From: Sphingomonas sp.
GTDB taxonomy: Bacteria > Pseudomonadota > Alphaproteobacteria > Sphingomonadales > Sphingomonadaceae
Assembly: GCF_019749955.1 (NCBI RefSeq)
Contig: NZ_JAIEPC010000003.1
Coordinates: forward strand, 1-64,000
Direction: 5' to 3'
Length of the DNA stretch: 64,000 bases
In this document: piece after piece, positions 16,564 to 25,446 of the stretch
Position numbering within the stretch: position 1 is the first letter of the stretch
Layout of the letters: every line of letters starts with the position of its first letter
The notes under the pieces: model-generated
Database searches by the model: none
Told to the model about the DNA's origin: nothing
The model's input: only the letters and a program-made list of their open reading frames with translations
Translations under genes and position numbers: made by a program

Positions 16564-17571
16564 ATGACCCACGACCTAACGTTCGTGGCGCTCGAGAGGC
16601 GTGACGAGGTGCGCCGCAGGATCTTGGTGGTGGAGCGTTTTATCGCGGCCCCAGGTCGAAGAGCCGCCGAAGCCGCCGCCGCAGAGCTGGGCTTGCGCCC
16701 GGCCCAGTTCTACAATCTGGTGCGGGCATGGCGACTGAAGCCGGAACCGGAAGCCATGATGGGGCGCCACGCGCCTCGCAACACGTCGCCCAGGATCGCC
16801 AAATCCGTGCTCGACCTGATCGACGAGGTGATAGCCGCCGACGGCCGGGCGGCGGCTGGCGCGGTCATCGACGCGGTTGCGGCCGCGGCGGCGAAAAAAG
16901 GCATCTCGCTTCCCAACTCGAGCACAGTCGCGAGATACGTGCGGCGCAAGCGACCCACGCTTCTGACGAACGAGCAAAGGTCAAGGCTCGACTTGATCGT
17001 CGATCACACTGTCATCGACCTCGCGGTCGATTTCGGCGATGGCTGCGCGCGCCGTCCGCTCGCGACGCTCGTCATCGACGTGGCGTCCGAAACGCCCGTC
17101 GGGCTTGCAATCTCGAACGGAACGCCCGCTTCGGCGCATACCGCGACCGCGATGCTCGATGCGCTGCGTCGCGGGATACAGTACACGTCCACGTCATCCG
17201 GCAAGCCTCGCGTCGGCATTGTCGCGATGGCGGAGGCGGAATGCGGCACGGTGATCGAGGCTCTGCGGCTAGTAGGGCTCGAGGCAACCTATGTTCTCAC
17301 GCACGCCCACGGGGGCGGGCTCGTTGCAGAATCCGTTCTGGGGCGCGAGCACGCGGGGTTGCGGCTCAAGCAACGGCTGATCTGGCACCGGGGCAGCAGA
17401 CGGTCGGCGACCGTAAAGTCCGGCGCCAAGGCCCTGACGCCGGCTGATGCCGAGGAGTTGATCCGGGGTCGCTTGCTCAGCGGACAACCGACAATGGCGT
17501 TCGCGCACTTGCACGGAAACTGCCGGGGCCGCCTGACCAAGGCCCTGACCGAGATTGCTCAGGCAGGTTGA
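16564..17571 (+). CDS. transposase-like (rve-fold) protein lacking catalytic residues
   Basis: The product has 335 residues from the ATG with AAGGGA upstream. The N-terminal ~115 residues are helix-rich, with two probable HTH units (one around PAQFYNLVRAWRLKP), as in Mu/TnsB-type transposases. The middle (LDLIVDHTVIDLAVD, then RRPLATLVIDVASETPVGLAIS) matches the first strands of an rve/DDE core. However, the expected second Asp is replaced (VAMAEAECGT) and the expected final Glu lies in a degenerate VAESVLG context. I infer a DNA-binding, non-cutting paralogue. It converges on a related gene (17559-18713) with a 13-bp 3' overlap. Confidence 0.6.
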   Translation: MTHDLTFVALERRDEVRRRILVVERFIAAPGRRAAEAAAAELGLRPAQFYNLVRAWRLKPEPEAMMGRHAPRNTSPRIAKSVLDLIDEVIAADGRAAAGAVIDAVAAAAAKKGISLPNSSTVARYVRRKRPTLLTNEQRSRLDLIVDHTVIDLAVDFGDGCARRPLATLVIDVASETPVGLAISNGTPASAHTATAMLDALRRGIQYTSTSSGKPRVGIVAMAEAECGTVIEALRLVGLEATYVLTHAHGGGLVAESVLGREHAGLRLKQRLIWHRGSRRSATVKSGAKALTPADAEELIRGRLLSGQPTMAFAHLHGNCRGRLTKALTEIAQAG

Positions 17572-18713
17572 AGGGCGGCGAGCATTGCGAGGATGACGGC
17601 AGCGAGACGGCCGTTGGTGACACCGCTGCCGATGATGCCCGCCGAAGTCAGGGCGGCGACACGGTCGGCGTTGTGCCGCTCTACCTCGCGCGCCCAGATT
17701 GCCCGCGCCTCATCGAGGGTCACGATGGGGGCGACGCGACGCGTTAGGTATTCCTCCATATCCACGTTCGCTAGCAATGTCCGGCGGGGGTTCAGCGGTG
17801 TCCGGCCGATTCGGGGCCCAACCACCTGCAGAACCTGTTGGCCGAACGAAAAACCGCCGGCGCGTCCCATGATCAGTTCGTCAACGTGCGGCTCCACCGA
17901 CCCGGCAATTTGCTCGGCATCGATGCCAGGGGGCAACATCCAGCCCAGCCGAGGCATCGCGTCGCTGGAATCTGCGATGTCGGCCTTCTGGCTTTCGAGG
18001 AACGAGAGTCCACTCTTCAGGGCATCACATTGCAGCGACGTCCCTTGGTGCATCTCTCCAAGTGCCGAGCCCAAGACGAGACCACTGGCTGTCTCTAACA
18101 GGATCGCGGCTATGGCGAGAAAGCGCTCAGAGGATTCGATGATGATTTGAACGGCGGTCAGGTCGAGCACGAGCTCGCCGCCGTAGGCGGTACCTACGAA
18201 GGCCGGGTCCGCGGCCAGCCGCCTACGTTCTTCCCCAACGAGCCGTTGCAGGCGCTGCAGAACTGTCAGGGCATAGTTAGGTCCCGCGTCCTCGGGGACC
18301 AGCGACTGGTTGGCATCCATGATGGATTTCGCCAAGTCGACGTTACGTTTCAGTGGACCCGCGCGCAGAAGAGCCACAGCCTGACTCCGGAGCGGATCAT
18401 CCTTGTCGGCGTCAATGCGGCGGCCTCTCCGGGTGTCATGCGGAACCAGCCCGGCGAGCGAATTTTTTCGCCACGCGACCCGCAGATTATAAAAAGCCGC
18501 ACGCTTCAGGCCGGCGAGTTTGGCGAGAGCGCCAGGCGGCTCGCCCTGCTCGGCCCGCCAAACGGCCTCAAGCCGGTTCAGCAGCTGATTCCGGACAGCG
18601 GCCGGAACAGCTTCCATCACAATGCGTTCGCGGATCGACATGCCTTTGGGCCACACGAGCGCGATCAGCTTTTCCTGCCTCTCGCCAACAGACTTTGGAC
18701 GATCCTCAAGCAT
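17559..18713 (-). CDS. second transposase-like protein without a DDE triad
   Basis: This 384-residue protein shares the architecture of its convergent neighbour. It has an N-terminal helical region with RAAFYNLRVAWRKNS (compare PAQFYNLVRAWRLKP next door), then a core beginning LVLDLTAVQIIIES and AILLETASGLVLGSALGE, like the first strands of an rve domain. I can find only the first Asp; no DDE triad is apparent. No ribosome site precedes the ATG. The promoter proposed upstream would put transcription start within about 6 bases of it, so the mRNA may be nearly leaderless. Likely role: transposon regulator or targeting factor (inference). Confidence 0.6.
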   Translation of the reverse strand: MLEDRPKSVGERQEKLIALVWPKGMSIRERIVMEAVPAAVRNQLLNRLEAVWRAEQGEPPGALAKLAGLKRAAFYNLRVAWRKNSLAGLVPHDTRRGRRIDADKDDPLRSQAVALLRAGPLKRNVDLAKSIMDANQSLVPEDAGPNYALTVLQRLQRLVGEERRRLAADPAFVGTAYGGELVLDLTAVQIIIESSERFLAIAAILLETASGLVLGSALGEMHQGTSLQCDALKSGLSFLESQKADIADSSDAMPRLGWMLPPGIDAEQIAGSVEPHVDELIMGRAGGFSFGQQVLQVVGPRIGRTPLNPRRTLLANVDMEEYLTRRVAPIVTLDEARAIWAREVERHNADRVAALTSAGIIGSGVTNGRLAAVILAMLAALQPA

Positions 18714-18725
18714 GATAGCGCGTTA

Positions 18726-18754
18726 ACCATAGTCGCTTCGAATGTCTAGTGCAA
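18726..18754 (-). promoter_or_regulatory. predicted promoter of the 384-residue transposase-like gene
   Basis: On the minus strand, TTGCAC (18754-18749) and TATGGT (18731-18726) are separated by exactly 17 bases, fitting -35 and -10 elements. Transcription would start near 18719, almost at the ATG (18713). The -35 lies inside the left 21-bp direct repeat, so a protein binding that repeat would compete with RNA polymerase. Confidence 0.5.
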
Positions 18755-18817
18755 TGCACCTACTTGACGATCAGCATCACGCTCTCCATAGATTATTGTC
18801 TAGTGCAGTATGCCTAC
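18743..18817. repeat. two 21-bp direct repeats upstream of tnsA
   Basis: Copies lie at 18743-18763 and 18797-18817, 54 bp apart (about five helical turns). They share TGTCTAGTGCA at the left and CCTAC at the right and match at 17 of 21 positions. The left copy is nearly palindromic around TAGTGCA-A-TGCACCTA. A TTGACG hexamer (18764-18769) between them could be the -35 of a plus-strand promoter for the tns genes. They may be operators in a divergent control region. Alternatively they are TnsB-binding sites marking a transposon end, since Tn7-type ends begin with TGT and carry repeated ~22-bp sites. Confidence 0.7.
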
Positions 18818-18855
18818 GAATAGCGATTCGCGGGTGGTCGACGAGGAGATGACGG

Positions 18856-19026
18856 GTGCGGAATACCTTTGGCGGGGTGCCCAACAATGACGACGCCCTC
18901 GGTGCCCGAACGATCATGCCGCTGTCGACGGAGGCGCAAGCGCGGATCGCGCTTTGGCGACGCCCGGCGTCGGGTCGCCAGCGGCCTCCGTTTGGCAGCA
19001 CCGCCGGATCGGGAGCGTCAGAATGA
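18856..19026 (+). CDS. possible small gene upstream of tnsA
   Basis: This 56-codon frame begins at a GTG with GAGGAG 7 bases upstream and ends in TGA overlapping an ATG (ATGA) of the next small frame. The product contains STEAQARIALWRRP and is otherwise featureless. The support is the ribosome site and the coupled overlaps leading to tnsA; composition alone is not decisive. Confidence 0.35.
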   Translation: MRNTFGGVPNNDDALGARTIMPLSTEAQARIALWRRPASGRQRPPFGSTAGSGASE

Positions 19027-19268
19027 CTTCCCGCGACGACAAACGCGGTGATCCGCAGGTCGGCGGCGCTCGACGTGAACATCTAAACGGGGTGGGCAAA
19101 GGCCCGGCCGAAAGCCGAGCACCGTTTGGATGTGTTGGTCAGCGACCACCTTTGCCTTGTCGTCACGATACCGCATTCGGGGGGGCTCGAATGACAGGGC
19201 TTCCCGAAAACGCGATTGCCAGCATCGAGCCAGGCCTTCGCGCCACGAGTGCCGACGAATGGGTCTGA
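19023..19268 (+). CDS. possible small gene overlapping the tnsA start
   Basis: This 81-codon frame starts with an ATG inside the stop of the preceding small frame and ends overlapping the tnsA ATG at 19259 by 10 bases. The C-terminal part (LPENAIASIEPGLRATSADEW) looks more protein-like than the glycine/arginine-rich start. It may simply be a translated leader that couples ribosomes into tnsA. No family is recognised. Confidence 0.35.
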   Translation: MTSRDDKRGDPQVGGARREHLNGVGKGPAESRAPFGCVGQRPPLPCRHDTAFGGARMTGLPENAIASIEPGLRATSADEWV

Positions 19269-20215
19269 GGCTCCTCCAAGACGAACTCGAGCGCCGCGCC
19301 GCCATATCCCGTAAGCGCGCAGACGAGGATGTTGACATCCAAGAGCTGATGCGGGCGGCGCCGTCCCGCATCCCAAACCCCCGCGAAAGTCTGCCATGGC
19401 GTCCCGCGCGGACGCCAGCGTGGGAGCCGCGGCGTGACCGGCGAGACGCCGGGCGGCCGCCGCTGCCGCGCCACGCCCTGGAGGGGTGGCACTCGCCGAC
19501 CCTGGTCGCGGCCGCCGACCTCGGCCAGATGCGGATCAACTTCAACTACCGAAACTATTTCACGACGGCCGCCGGCTACGGTGAGAAGCCGCGCCGTGCC
19601 CAATACTTTGAGGGTCCCTACGAACTCGCGCTGTTCCGACTGCTCGAGATGAGCACAGCAGTCGTCGACTACCAGTTCCAGCCCCTACAGATGCGATGGT
19701 CCACGAAGGATGGCCGGTCGGTCGAATACACCACCGACGTCATCTACGCGACCGAGGACGGCGAGATCCTGGTCGAGGAGGTCAAGGCGACACAGGCATA
19801 TTTCGATCGGTCCGACACGCGCGACCTACTCGCGCTGTTCGAGGAGCGGATCGAGAAGGCAGGTGCCCGCTTTTTCCGTCGCACCAGCCGCCGCATCGCT
19901 GAACCCACCTTCTGGCGCACAGTAAAGGACGCCTTCGACGACCGACGCACCGCATATTCCGATGCCGACGTCAAACGCGCGCAAACGGCAGTCACCCGCG
20001 AAGGCGGCATCGCCCCTCTGGGCGTCGTTCTCGATGCAGTGGGCGGACCGGGCCGAGAGGCCCAGGCGAAGCTCAACGCTATGATGTTACGCCGGGAGGT
20101 CGGCGTTGACCTCTCGGCGCCACCCATGGGCGACACCAAGGTAACGCTTCCCGCCGCTCCAGCCAATCCCGACGCGCTGCGCGCGTTCCTCCAGCGCTTC
20201 GCGGTACGGCCGTGA
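19259..20215 (+). CDS. tnsA: TnsA-like endonuclease of a Tn7-like transposon
   Basis: The product has 318 residues from the ATG at 19259; the open frame extends upstream but lacks a better start. TnsA cuts the 5' ends of the transposon and so allows cut-and-paste movement. Its restriction-enzyme-like core is visible: Glu in the FEGPYELALF segment (E118/E122), Asp160 in EYTTDVIYA, and the ExK pair in LVEEVKAT (E174, K176). The ~140 residues after the core correspond to the C-terminal domain that contacts TnsC and DNA. The stop overlaps the tnsB GTG by 4 bases. Confidence 0.88.
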   Translation: MGLRLLQDELERRAAISRKRADEDVDIQELMRAAPSRIPNPRESLPWRPARTPAWEPRRDRRDAGRPPLPRHALEGWHSPTLVAAADLGQMRINFNYRNYFTTAAGYGEKPRRAQYFEGPYELALFRLLEMSTAVVDYQFQPLQMRWSTKDGRSVEYTTDVIYATEDGEILVEEVKATQAYFDRSDTRDLLALFEERIEKAGARFFRRTSRRIAEPTFWRTVKDAFDDRRTAYSDADVKRAQTAVTREGGIAPLGVVLDAVGGPGREAQAKLNAMMLRREVGVDLSAPPMGDTKVTLPAAPANPDALRAFLQRFAVRP

Positions 20216-22476
20216 ACGGCGTCCCGTTCTTCGCCGTCGCCGGCACGATCCTCGATCACGTTGAACTCGGGCGACTTAGGTACGTTGAGCACCTCGGCGA
20301 CTGGGTGCTCCACATTGTGCCCGATAACGATCCCGACGCGGGACCTGTGCGGGTTCGGCTGCCCGGTTCCAACGAGTGGATCATGCCGACGGTCGTCTGG
20401 GTGCTCGCTGAGTTCGCCGCAGGGCGTCTTCAGGACGTCGGTAACTCCTCCGATGACGACATCCGGGCCGGACGCTTCCTCGGCCTCGACCGCGCCGCCT
20501 GCATGGAGAGGGATCCGAAGGCCGCTTCTCGTCACGACTGGGCGATGGCCGCGAAGAAGGCGGGCATGCCTAAGTCGGCCGACGTCCTCAAGGTCTGGAT
20601 CTCAACGGCCGAGATCCCCCATCACCCGGACGATACCGACCATGTCAAGCGACTGAAGAATGTGCGTCCGCATCCCCGCGCTCTTATCCGCTGGATGGGC
20701 AAACTCGAGATTGGCGACGCAGACATCTGGAGCTTCGTGAACACCTCGGGCCGGCTGACGGGCATGTCGCAGCTTTCGCCGGTATTGGATCGGCTCGTCC
20801 ACCGTGTCGCAATGACGTACATCGCCACACCTCGCCTGTCCTCGTTCGAGGACGCTGCGGCGCTCTGCGACCGCTGGTGGCGTCAACTTGAGGCGGCAGG
20901 TGTCCCCGACATCGGCATCGAGCCCCCTTCCATGGAGACTGTCAGGCTTCGCGTGCGTCTGCTGGACGGACGAACCTCCGAGGAGATCCGCGAAGGCCGA
21001 CACAGCGCGAAGAAGCGTTTCGAGGCAAGCGGCGAGCCCGTGGAAACCGAGCACGCGTTTGAGCGCGTCTTCATGGACGGCACCGAATTCGAACACGCTT
21101 GCCTCTATGCCGAGGATTGGCCGATCCCCTCCAACAAGATGAAGGGCGTCTTCGCGATGGACGCCCACACGCAGTATGTCTTCCCAGGCGTGGTGTTCAC
21201 CGGCCCCTACCGTGCCGAGATGGGCATTCAGGCCGCGCTCAACATCATGGTAGCTCCTGTCCTCAGTGCCGAGGAGGTGGCCGCCGATCCCTACAAGGGC
21301 CTGCTCGTTGCCCTGCCGTCCGACCTGATGTATGACAACGACAAGGCGCAACTGCCGCCGGCGCTGGTGCCAGCGACCGTCACTGCAACGTCGTCCACAG
21401 AACTGGCGCCTGCGTATCTCCATGACGCCAAGGCCACCCTTGAGATCTTCAACAAGTTCGTCAAACGCAAGCTGCGCGGCGTCCGGGGCCGTATCCGCGG
21501 ACCCAGCCGGATGGCAGATCCGAGATACGATCCGATCAAGTCGGCCGACGTCAACCGCGCGGTCTATGCGCAAATGGTCGATGATGCTCGCCGGGAGTGG
21601 AACAGGAAACCCCGCAAGCGCTTCGGAAATAAGTCGCCTGAGGATCTGATGATCGAGCACCTGCTAGCAGGCGGCAACCGTCTCGTGGACCCTGGCAGGA
21701 TCCGCCGACATTTTGCAAGCACGCCGTCCGAACGACAGATCCTCACCAGCGATGGACTGGTCTACGACAAGGTCCGCTACCGCTGGAACAGACGAGGCAT
21801 AAGCGAGGTCCTCGACAATAACCATCGAAATACGCCGTTCGACGAGAGGATCGAGGGCACGAGCAAGGCCCTCGTCACCATCCGAGTCTACGACGGCGAC
21901 ATCGACATGATCGAGGTGCTCGACGACGAGACCGGTGATTATCACCCGATGTGGTCGACCAATCCTCGTTACACGGGCGGCCTGAGCAGGTGGGAGCACC
22001 ACCAGTATTGTGGCATGGTCCGTGCGGGGAAGGGCGGCGCGACCAGCGACCGGGAATGGATTGCCATCAAGGGCAACGCGATCGTCGCGTTCGACATCGA
22101 GATGCCGAAAGCCGACTTCTCCGCGCGCGAGAATATGGCGGCGCTGATCGAGCGCGAGGACATACGTCGCAAGTCTGGCCTGCGTGCCAAGGATCCGTTG
22201 TTTGGACAGCTACCCGAGATCGGCCTAGTGACTGAGCTTGGCGGCGTGAACCGTGCGGACCTGCCTGTGCCGCCCCCGCAGAAGCAAGATCGCAAGCCCA
22301 AGGACCAGCCCAGCGCGCCCAAGCGGGCTAGCGACTATGGTTATGCGAGCACCGCCGATGCCACGCGCGGCGAGGAAAAGCTGGAGCTGGAGCTCGACGA
22401 CAACCTCCTCGGTGCGGATGCCGACGAGGGTTCATCCCTCAGCCTCTGGGACGAAGACGACGGAGAGATAAGTTGA
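20212..22476 (+). CDS. tnsB: TnsB-like DDE transposase
   Basis: This 754-residue transposase with a Mu/rve-type core binds the transposon ends and joins the 3' ends to target DNA. The triad appears intact: D289 (VFMDGTEFE), D375 (LMYDNDKAQ) and E411 (KATLEIFNKF), with the classic 35 residues between the last two. After the core come a basic stretch (KRKLRGVRGRIRGPSR) and a beta-barrel region (residues ~540-640). The acidic C-terminal tail (EEKLELELDDNL, WDEDDGEIS) resembles the TnsC-contacting tail of TnsB. It starts at a GTG within the tnsA stop. Confidence 0.9.
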   Translation: MNGVPFFAVAGTILDHVELGRLRYVEHLGDWVLHIVPDNDPDAGPVRVRLPGSNEWIMPTVVWVLAEFAAGRLQDVGNSSDDDIRAGRFLGLDRAACMERDPKAASRHDWAMAAKKAGMPKSADVLKVWISTAEIPHHPDDTDHVKRLKNVRPHPRALIRWMGKLEIGDADIWSFVNTSGRLTGMSQLSPVLDRLVHRVAMTYIATPRLSSFEDAAALCDRWWRQLEAAGVPDIGIEPPSMETVRLRVRLLDGRTSEEIREGRHSAKKRFEASGEPVETEHAFERVFMDGTEFEHACLYAEDWPIPSNKMKGVFAMDAHTQYVFPGVVFTGPYRAEMGIQAALNIMVAPVLSAEEVAADPYKGLLVALPSDLMYDNDKAQLPPALVPATVTATSSTELAPAYLHDAKATLEIFNKFVKRKLRGVRGRIRGPSRMADPRYDPIKSADVNRAVYAQMVDDARREWNRKPRKRFGNKSPEDLMIEHLLAGGNRLVDPGRIRRHFASTPSERQILTSDGLVYDKVRYRWNRRGISEVLDNNHRNTPFDERIEGTSKALVTIRVYDGDIDMIEVLDDETGDYHPMWSTNPRYTGGLSRWEHHQYCGMVRAGKGGATSDREWIAIKGNAIVAFDIEMPKADFSARENMAALIEREDIRRKSGLRAKDPLFGQLPEIGLVTELGGVNRADLPVPPPQKQDRKPKDQPSAPKRASDYGYASTADATRGEEKLELELDDNLLGADADEGSSLSLWDEDDGEIS

Positions 22477-23519
22477 AGGATCCGTTTGGCAAGCAACCGC
22501 GGCATGTCACCGGCAATGCTGCACCCGACTATGCGGATCCGGCGCTGGACGACCGCGTCGATGCCGCCAACGCGGCGTTCGCCACCATTTGGGTGTACCA
22601 TGGGCCGCAGGTCGCCGTCATCAGTCAGCTACGCCGCTACATTCGCCAGACGCAAGGCAAGCGGGGCATCCCACTGACCGGACGTCGCCTCAGCCAAGAG
22701 ACGCAGGCCGGTAAGAGTGCGCTTGTCTGGCGCCTCAAGGCCGAACTAGCGGCCGAGCGGGCTGCGGCAGGGCTGCCCCCCAACCCGTATCAGGTAATCA
22801 TCGTCACGATCGAGCGCCACATGACACTCAAAAGCTTCCTGCAGGAAATTCTCAAGCAGCTCGGCGAAGACGAGATCGATCCTGATCCTGAGGCGACCGA
22901 ACGGAAGCGGAGGAAGGATGGGGAAAAGAAGGAGGACAGGCGCAGCTACCACACCCTCGAAACCCGGATCGCCTATTGGTCGATCCGGCTTGGTGTCGAC
23001 CTTGTCGTGGCAGATGAGGCTCAGCGACTGGACCGCGTGGGCTCCGACGCGAGCAACGTGACCGAGCGCATTCAGACGTTCCTCGACCGCGGCGTCGTGC
23101 CGTTGCTGCTCATTGGCAACGGCAAGTCAGAGGCGTTCTTCAAGAAGAATGGTGACCTCTGCGCTCGTCTAAGCACGCCGCTGATTCTAAAGCAGCTCAA
23201 GCCGGACAACAAGACCAAAGCCGGGAAGGAGGACGCAAGGCTGTTCAAGGCGTTCTGTCGGAATCTCGACGACGCCTTGGTCACGACGGGCGCCGTCCTT
23301 CTGTCCCCCAACCTCGTCGCGCACGCGACTCTCGACGCCCTACTTGCGGTCTCCAGCGGCCACGTCGGCCGCGTCGCGCGGTTGATCGAGGAAGCCCTAC
23401 CGATGGCAGTGGCGCGCGGCGCGGCCACCATCGAGGCGATTGATCTCAGCAATGCGGTGCGCGGCTACGCGATTGGCAACGGATGGATCGACCACGATCC
23501 GTTCTCCGACAATGACTGA
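22473..23519 (+). CDS. tnsC: TnsC-like AAA ATPase
   Basis: The 348-residue ATPase starts at a TTG overlapping the tnsB stop. TnsC links target selectors to the TnsAB transposase and forms ATP-dependent filaments on DNA. Walker B is clear (DLVVADEAQRL). The P-loop reads SQETQAGKSALVW: the GKS is kept, but the usual first Gly of GxxxxGK is Gln. A sensor-like region (VVPLLLIGNGKSEAFF) follows. The stop overlaps the tniQ start by 8 bases. TniB of Tn5053-type elements is the closest alternative. Confidence 0.87.
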   Translation: MKDPFGKQPRHVTGNAAPDYADPALDDRVDAANAAFATIWVYHGPQVAVISQLRRYIRQTQGKRGIPLTGRRLSQETQAGKSALVWRLKAELAAERAAAGLPPNPYQVIIVTIERHMTLKSFLQEILKQLGEDEIDPDPEATERKRRKDGEKKEDRRSYHTLETRIAYWSIRLGVDLVVADEAQRLDRVGSDASNVTERIQTFLDRGVVPLLLIGNGKSEAFFKKNGDLCARLSTPLILKQLKPDNKTKAGKEDARLFKAFCRNLDDALVTTGAVLLSPNLVAHATLDALLAVSSGHVGRVARLIEEALPMAVARGAATIEAIDLSNAVRGYAIGNGWIDHDPFSDND

Positions 23520-25446
23520 CCGCGAAACCGGGGCTGATGCTTTGAACCCGTCGGAATCCTCGCCGTCGACCGATGCGAAGTTCCCCCGGGTGAGGTTCGC
23601 CGTCGATTTCGAGGACGATGAGAGCATTCCGGGAATGATGGTTAGAGCAGCGGCGGAGCACGTCCTCCACCGCGTCGGCCTTATCTACGACGCCGCCGGC
23701 ATCGAATGCGCTTATCCCGGCCATGCGCAGCTCCTGCCGCGGACAGACCTTGAACGCATCGCCGTCGTCGTTCGCGCGGATCCCGACAGGTTGGCTGCGA
23801 ACGCCGGTCAGCGCGTCCACTCAACGCACTTCGGCGCCACCCACCAACGCGCAAAGTTTGGCGACCTTACGCTAATCCGATCCCACCTGGAGCTGTATAA
23901 GAGGCGAATCGGTCCAGTGTCGCTGCAGTCGGCCGGCCACCACCGCGTCGCGTGGCTTAACAACCTGCTGCCATACTGCCCGATGTCGCTGGAGCGGCTG
24001 GTCGACACTTGCGGACACTGCTCCGAAACTCTGGGTTGGTTGTGGACGTGGGGCGTGGGCACCTGCGAGTGGTGCGAGACGACGGTGCCCGCATCCGCGG
24101 ATGCGATGCTGCCGGCCGACATGGCGACACACTACCGCCTGTTCTCCGCGCTCGTCTCGCCCGTCGAGGGTGAACGCGCCGCTGCCCGCGCGTCGCTCCC
24201 GGAACGGCTGCGTGGGGTCGAATACGCCACCCTGATCCGTCTCGCCTGCCGCCTTGGCCTGATCTGCCGCGACGACCCGATTACCAAGTGCACACAGCAT
24301 GACCTAGACCAACTGCCAGCCGAGACGTTGGCGTCGGTCGTAACGACCGGAGCGTCAATGCTTGACGACTGGCCGACCTCCTTTGAGCGCTTCGTGCATG
24401 ACCGAGCCGACAGTCTTCGCAACGACCGCGATAGCTTCCTCAAGTGGCGGACACTGCTGCGTCGGATCTCGGTCGCCAAGAGCCAAGGGGAAGAGCTGAG
24501 CGCGCTTGTGCTTGAAGTGCTGCCCGACCTGAATGCCAGCGTCGAGCGGAGCTTCGCCGGCGGGCGCCGTTATTATTTGCCCAACGAAACTGCCCGGAAC
24601 TGGGGTGTCGATCACAATGACGTCCTTAAGGTCGTCGATGTAGAAGCCGTGAAGGTAGTCCGTCTCCCTGGCATCACGCGGCGCAGGATGCAGCTCGACG
24701 CTGCACAGGTCGAGGGCATCGGACGGATTCTGCGCTCAGCAATCCCGATCAACACGCTGCCCGGCAAGCTGGAGTTGCCCCTATACGGCGTCGAGCAGCT
24801 GATCGATTCCCGGCTCCTTCGATGGGAGCGCCACCCAGCGGTGCTCGTTGTCAGGGAATGGGTTTGCGTCCAGAAAGAATCGTTCGACCGCCTTCTATCA
24901 AGGCTGGGGAGAGTCACCCGGCCTGGCAATGCCCCGGCGGACGCGATATCGCTCCTCGCGGCATCGCGCCGGATAGGAGGGCGCGAGAAACCCTGGGCCG
25001 ACATCATCACTGCAATCTTGATCGGACGGCTACCGGTGTGGGGCAACGGTGGCCCATTCAACGCCAAGAGGATCTTTGTCCGGCCCGCTGACATGGCTCA
25101 GTTCGATGGTTGCAGCTTTACACCGAGTGGGCGAACCTTCCCATTTTCATCGGTGATATCAAAGGACGACCTCGGCGAAATTCTCAATATCGCTCCGAAA
25201 TACCTCGACGCGCTAGAGAAAGACGTTGAACTGAAGTTCGAAGAGGTGGGTCGCGCTGAATGCGTTGCCAAGGAAAGCGCGATCAAGATCGCTGTGAGGA
25301 TGGCCTCGTCCGCCGAGATCGGCCATCACATGGGTCTCCACTCGCGGAAGGCAAGCACGGCGATGCGAAAGCGGTCAATGACGGAGGTAGGCGTTGGCTG
25401 GGACCGTACACAGCTCATTGCTCTCGGCATCCTGCCGGAACTATGA
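23512..25446 (+). CDS. tniQ: TniQ/TnsD-family target-selection protein
   Basis: The product has 644 residues from the ATG overlapping the tnsC stop. The TniQ signature is an N-terminal domain followed by a Zn-binding cluster: LPYCPMSLERLVDTC, CGHC and later CEWC (residues ~155-190). The length, much greater than the ~400 residues of short TniQ, resembles TnsD, which binds a fixed attachment site. The C-terminal ~250 residues contain several HTH-like stretches (for example HNDVLKVVDVEAVKVVRLPG) likely to read the target. It is last in the operon. Confidence 0.87.
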   Translation: MTDRETGADALNPSESSPSTDAKFPRVRFAVDFEDDESIPGMMVRAAAEHVLHRVGLIYDAAGIECAYPGHAQLLPRTDLERIAVVVRADPDRLAANAGQRVHSTHFGATHQRAKFGDLTLIRSHLELYKRRIGPVSLQSAGHHRVAWLNNLLPYCPMSLERLVDTCGHCSETLGWLWTWGVGTCEWCETTVPASADAMLPADMATHYRLFSALVSPVEGERAAARASLPERLRGVEYATLIRLACRLGLICRDDPITKCTQHDLDQLPAETLASVVTTGASMLDDWPTSFERFVHDRADSLRNDRDSFLKWRTLLRRISVAKSQGEELSALVLEVLPDLNASVERSFAGGRRYYLPNETARNWGVDHNDVLKVVDVEAVKVVRLPGITRRRMQLDAAQVEGIGRILRSAIPINTLPGKLELPLYGVEQLIDSRLLRWERHPAVLVVREWVCVQKESFDRLLSRLGRVTRPGNAPADAISLLAASRRIGGREKPWADIITAILIGRLPVWGNGGPFNAKRIFVRPADMAQFDGCSFTPSGRTFPFSSVISKDDLGEILNIAPKYLDALEKDVELKFEEVGRAECVAKESAIKIAVRMASSAEIGHHMGLHSRKASTAMRKRSMTEVGVGWDRTQLIALGILPEL

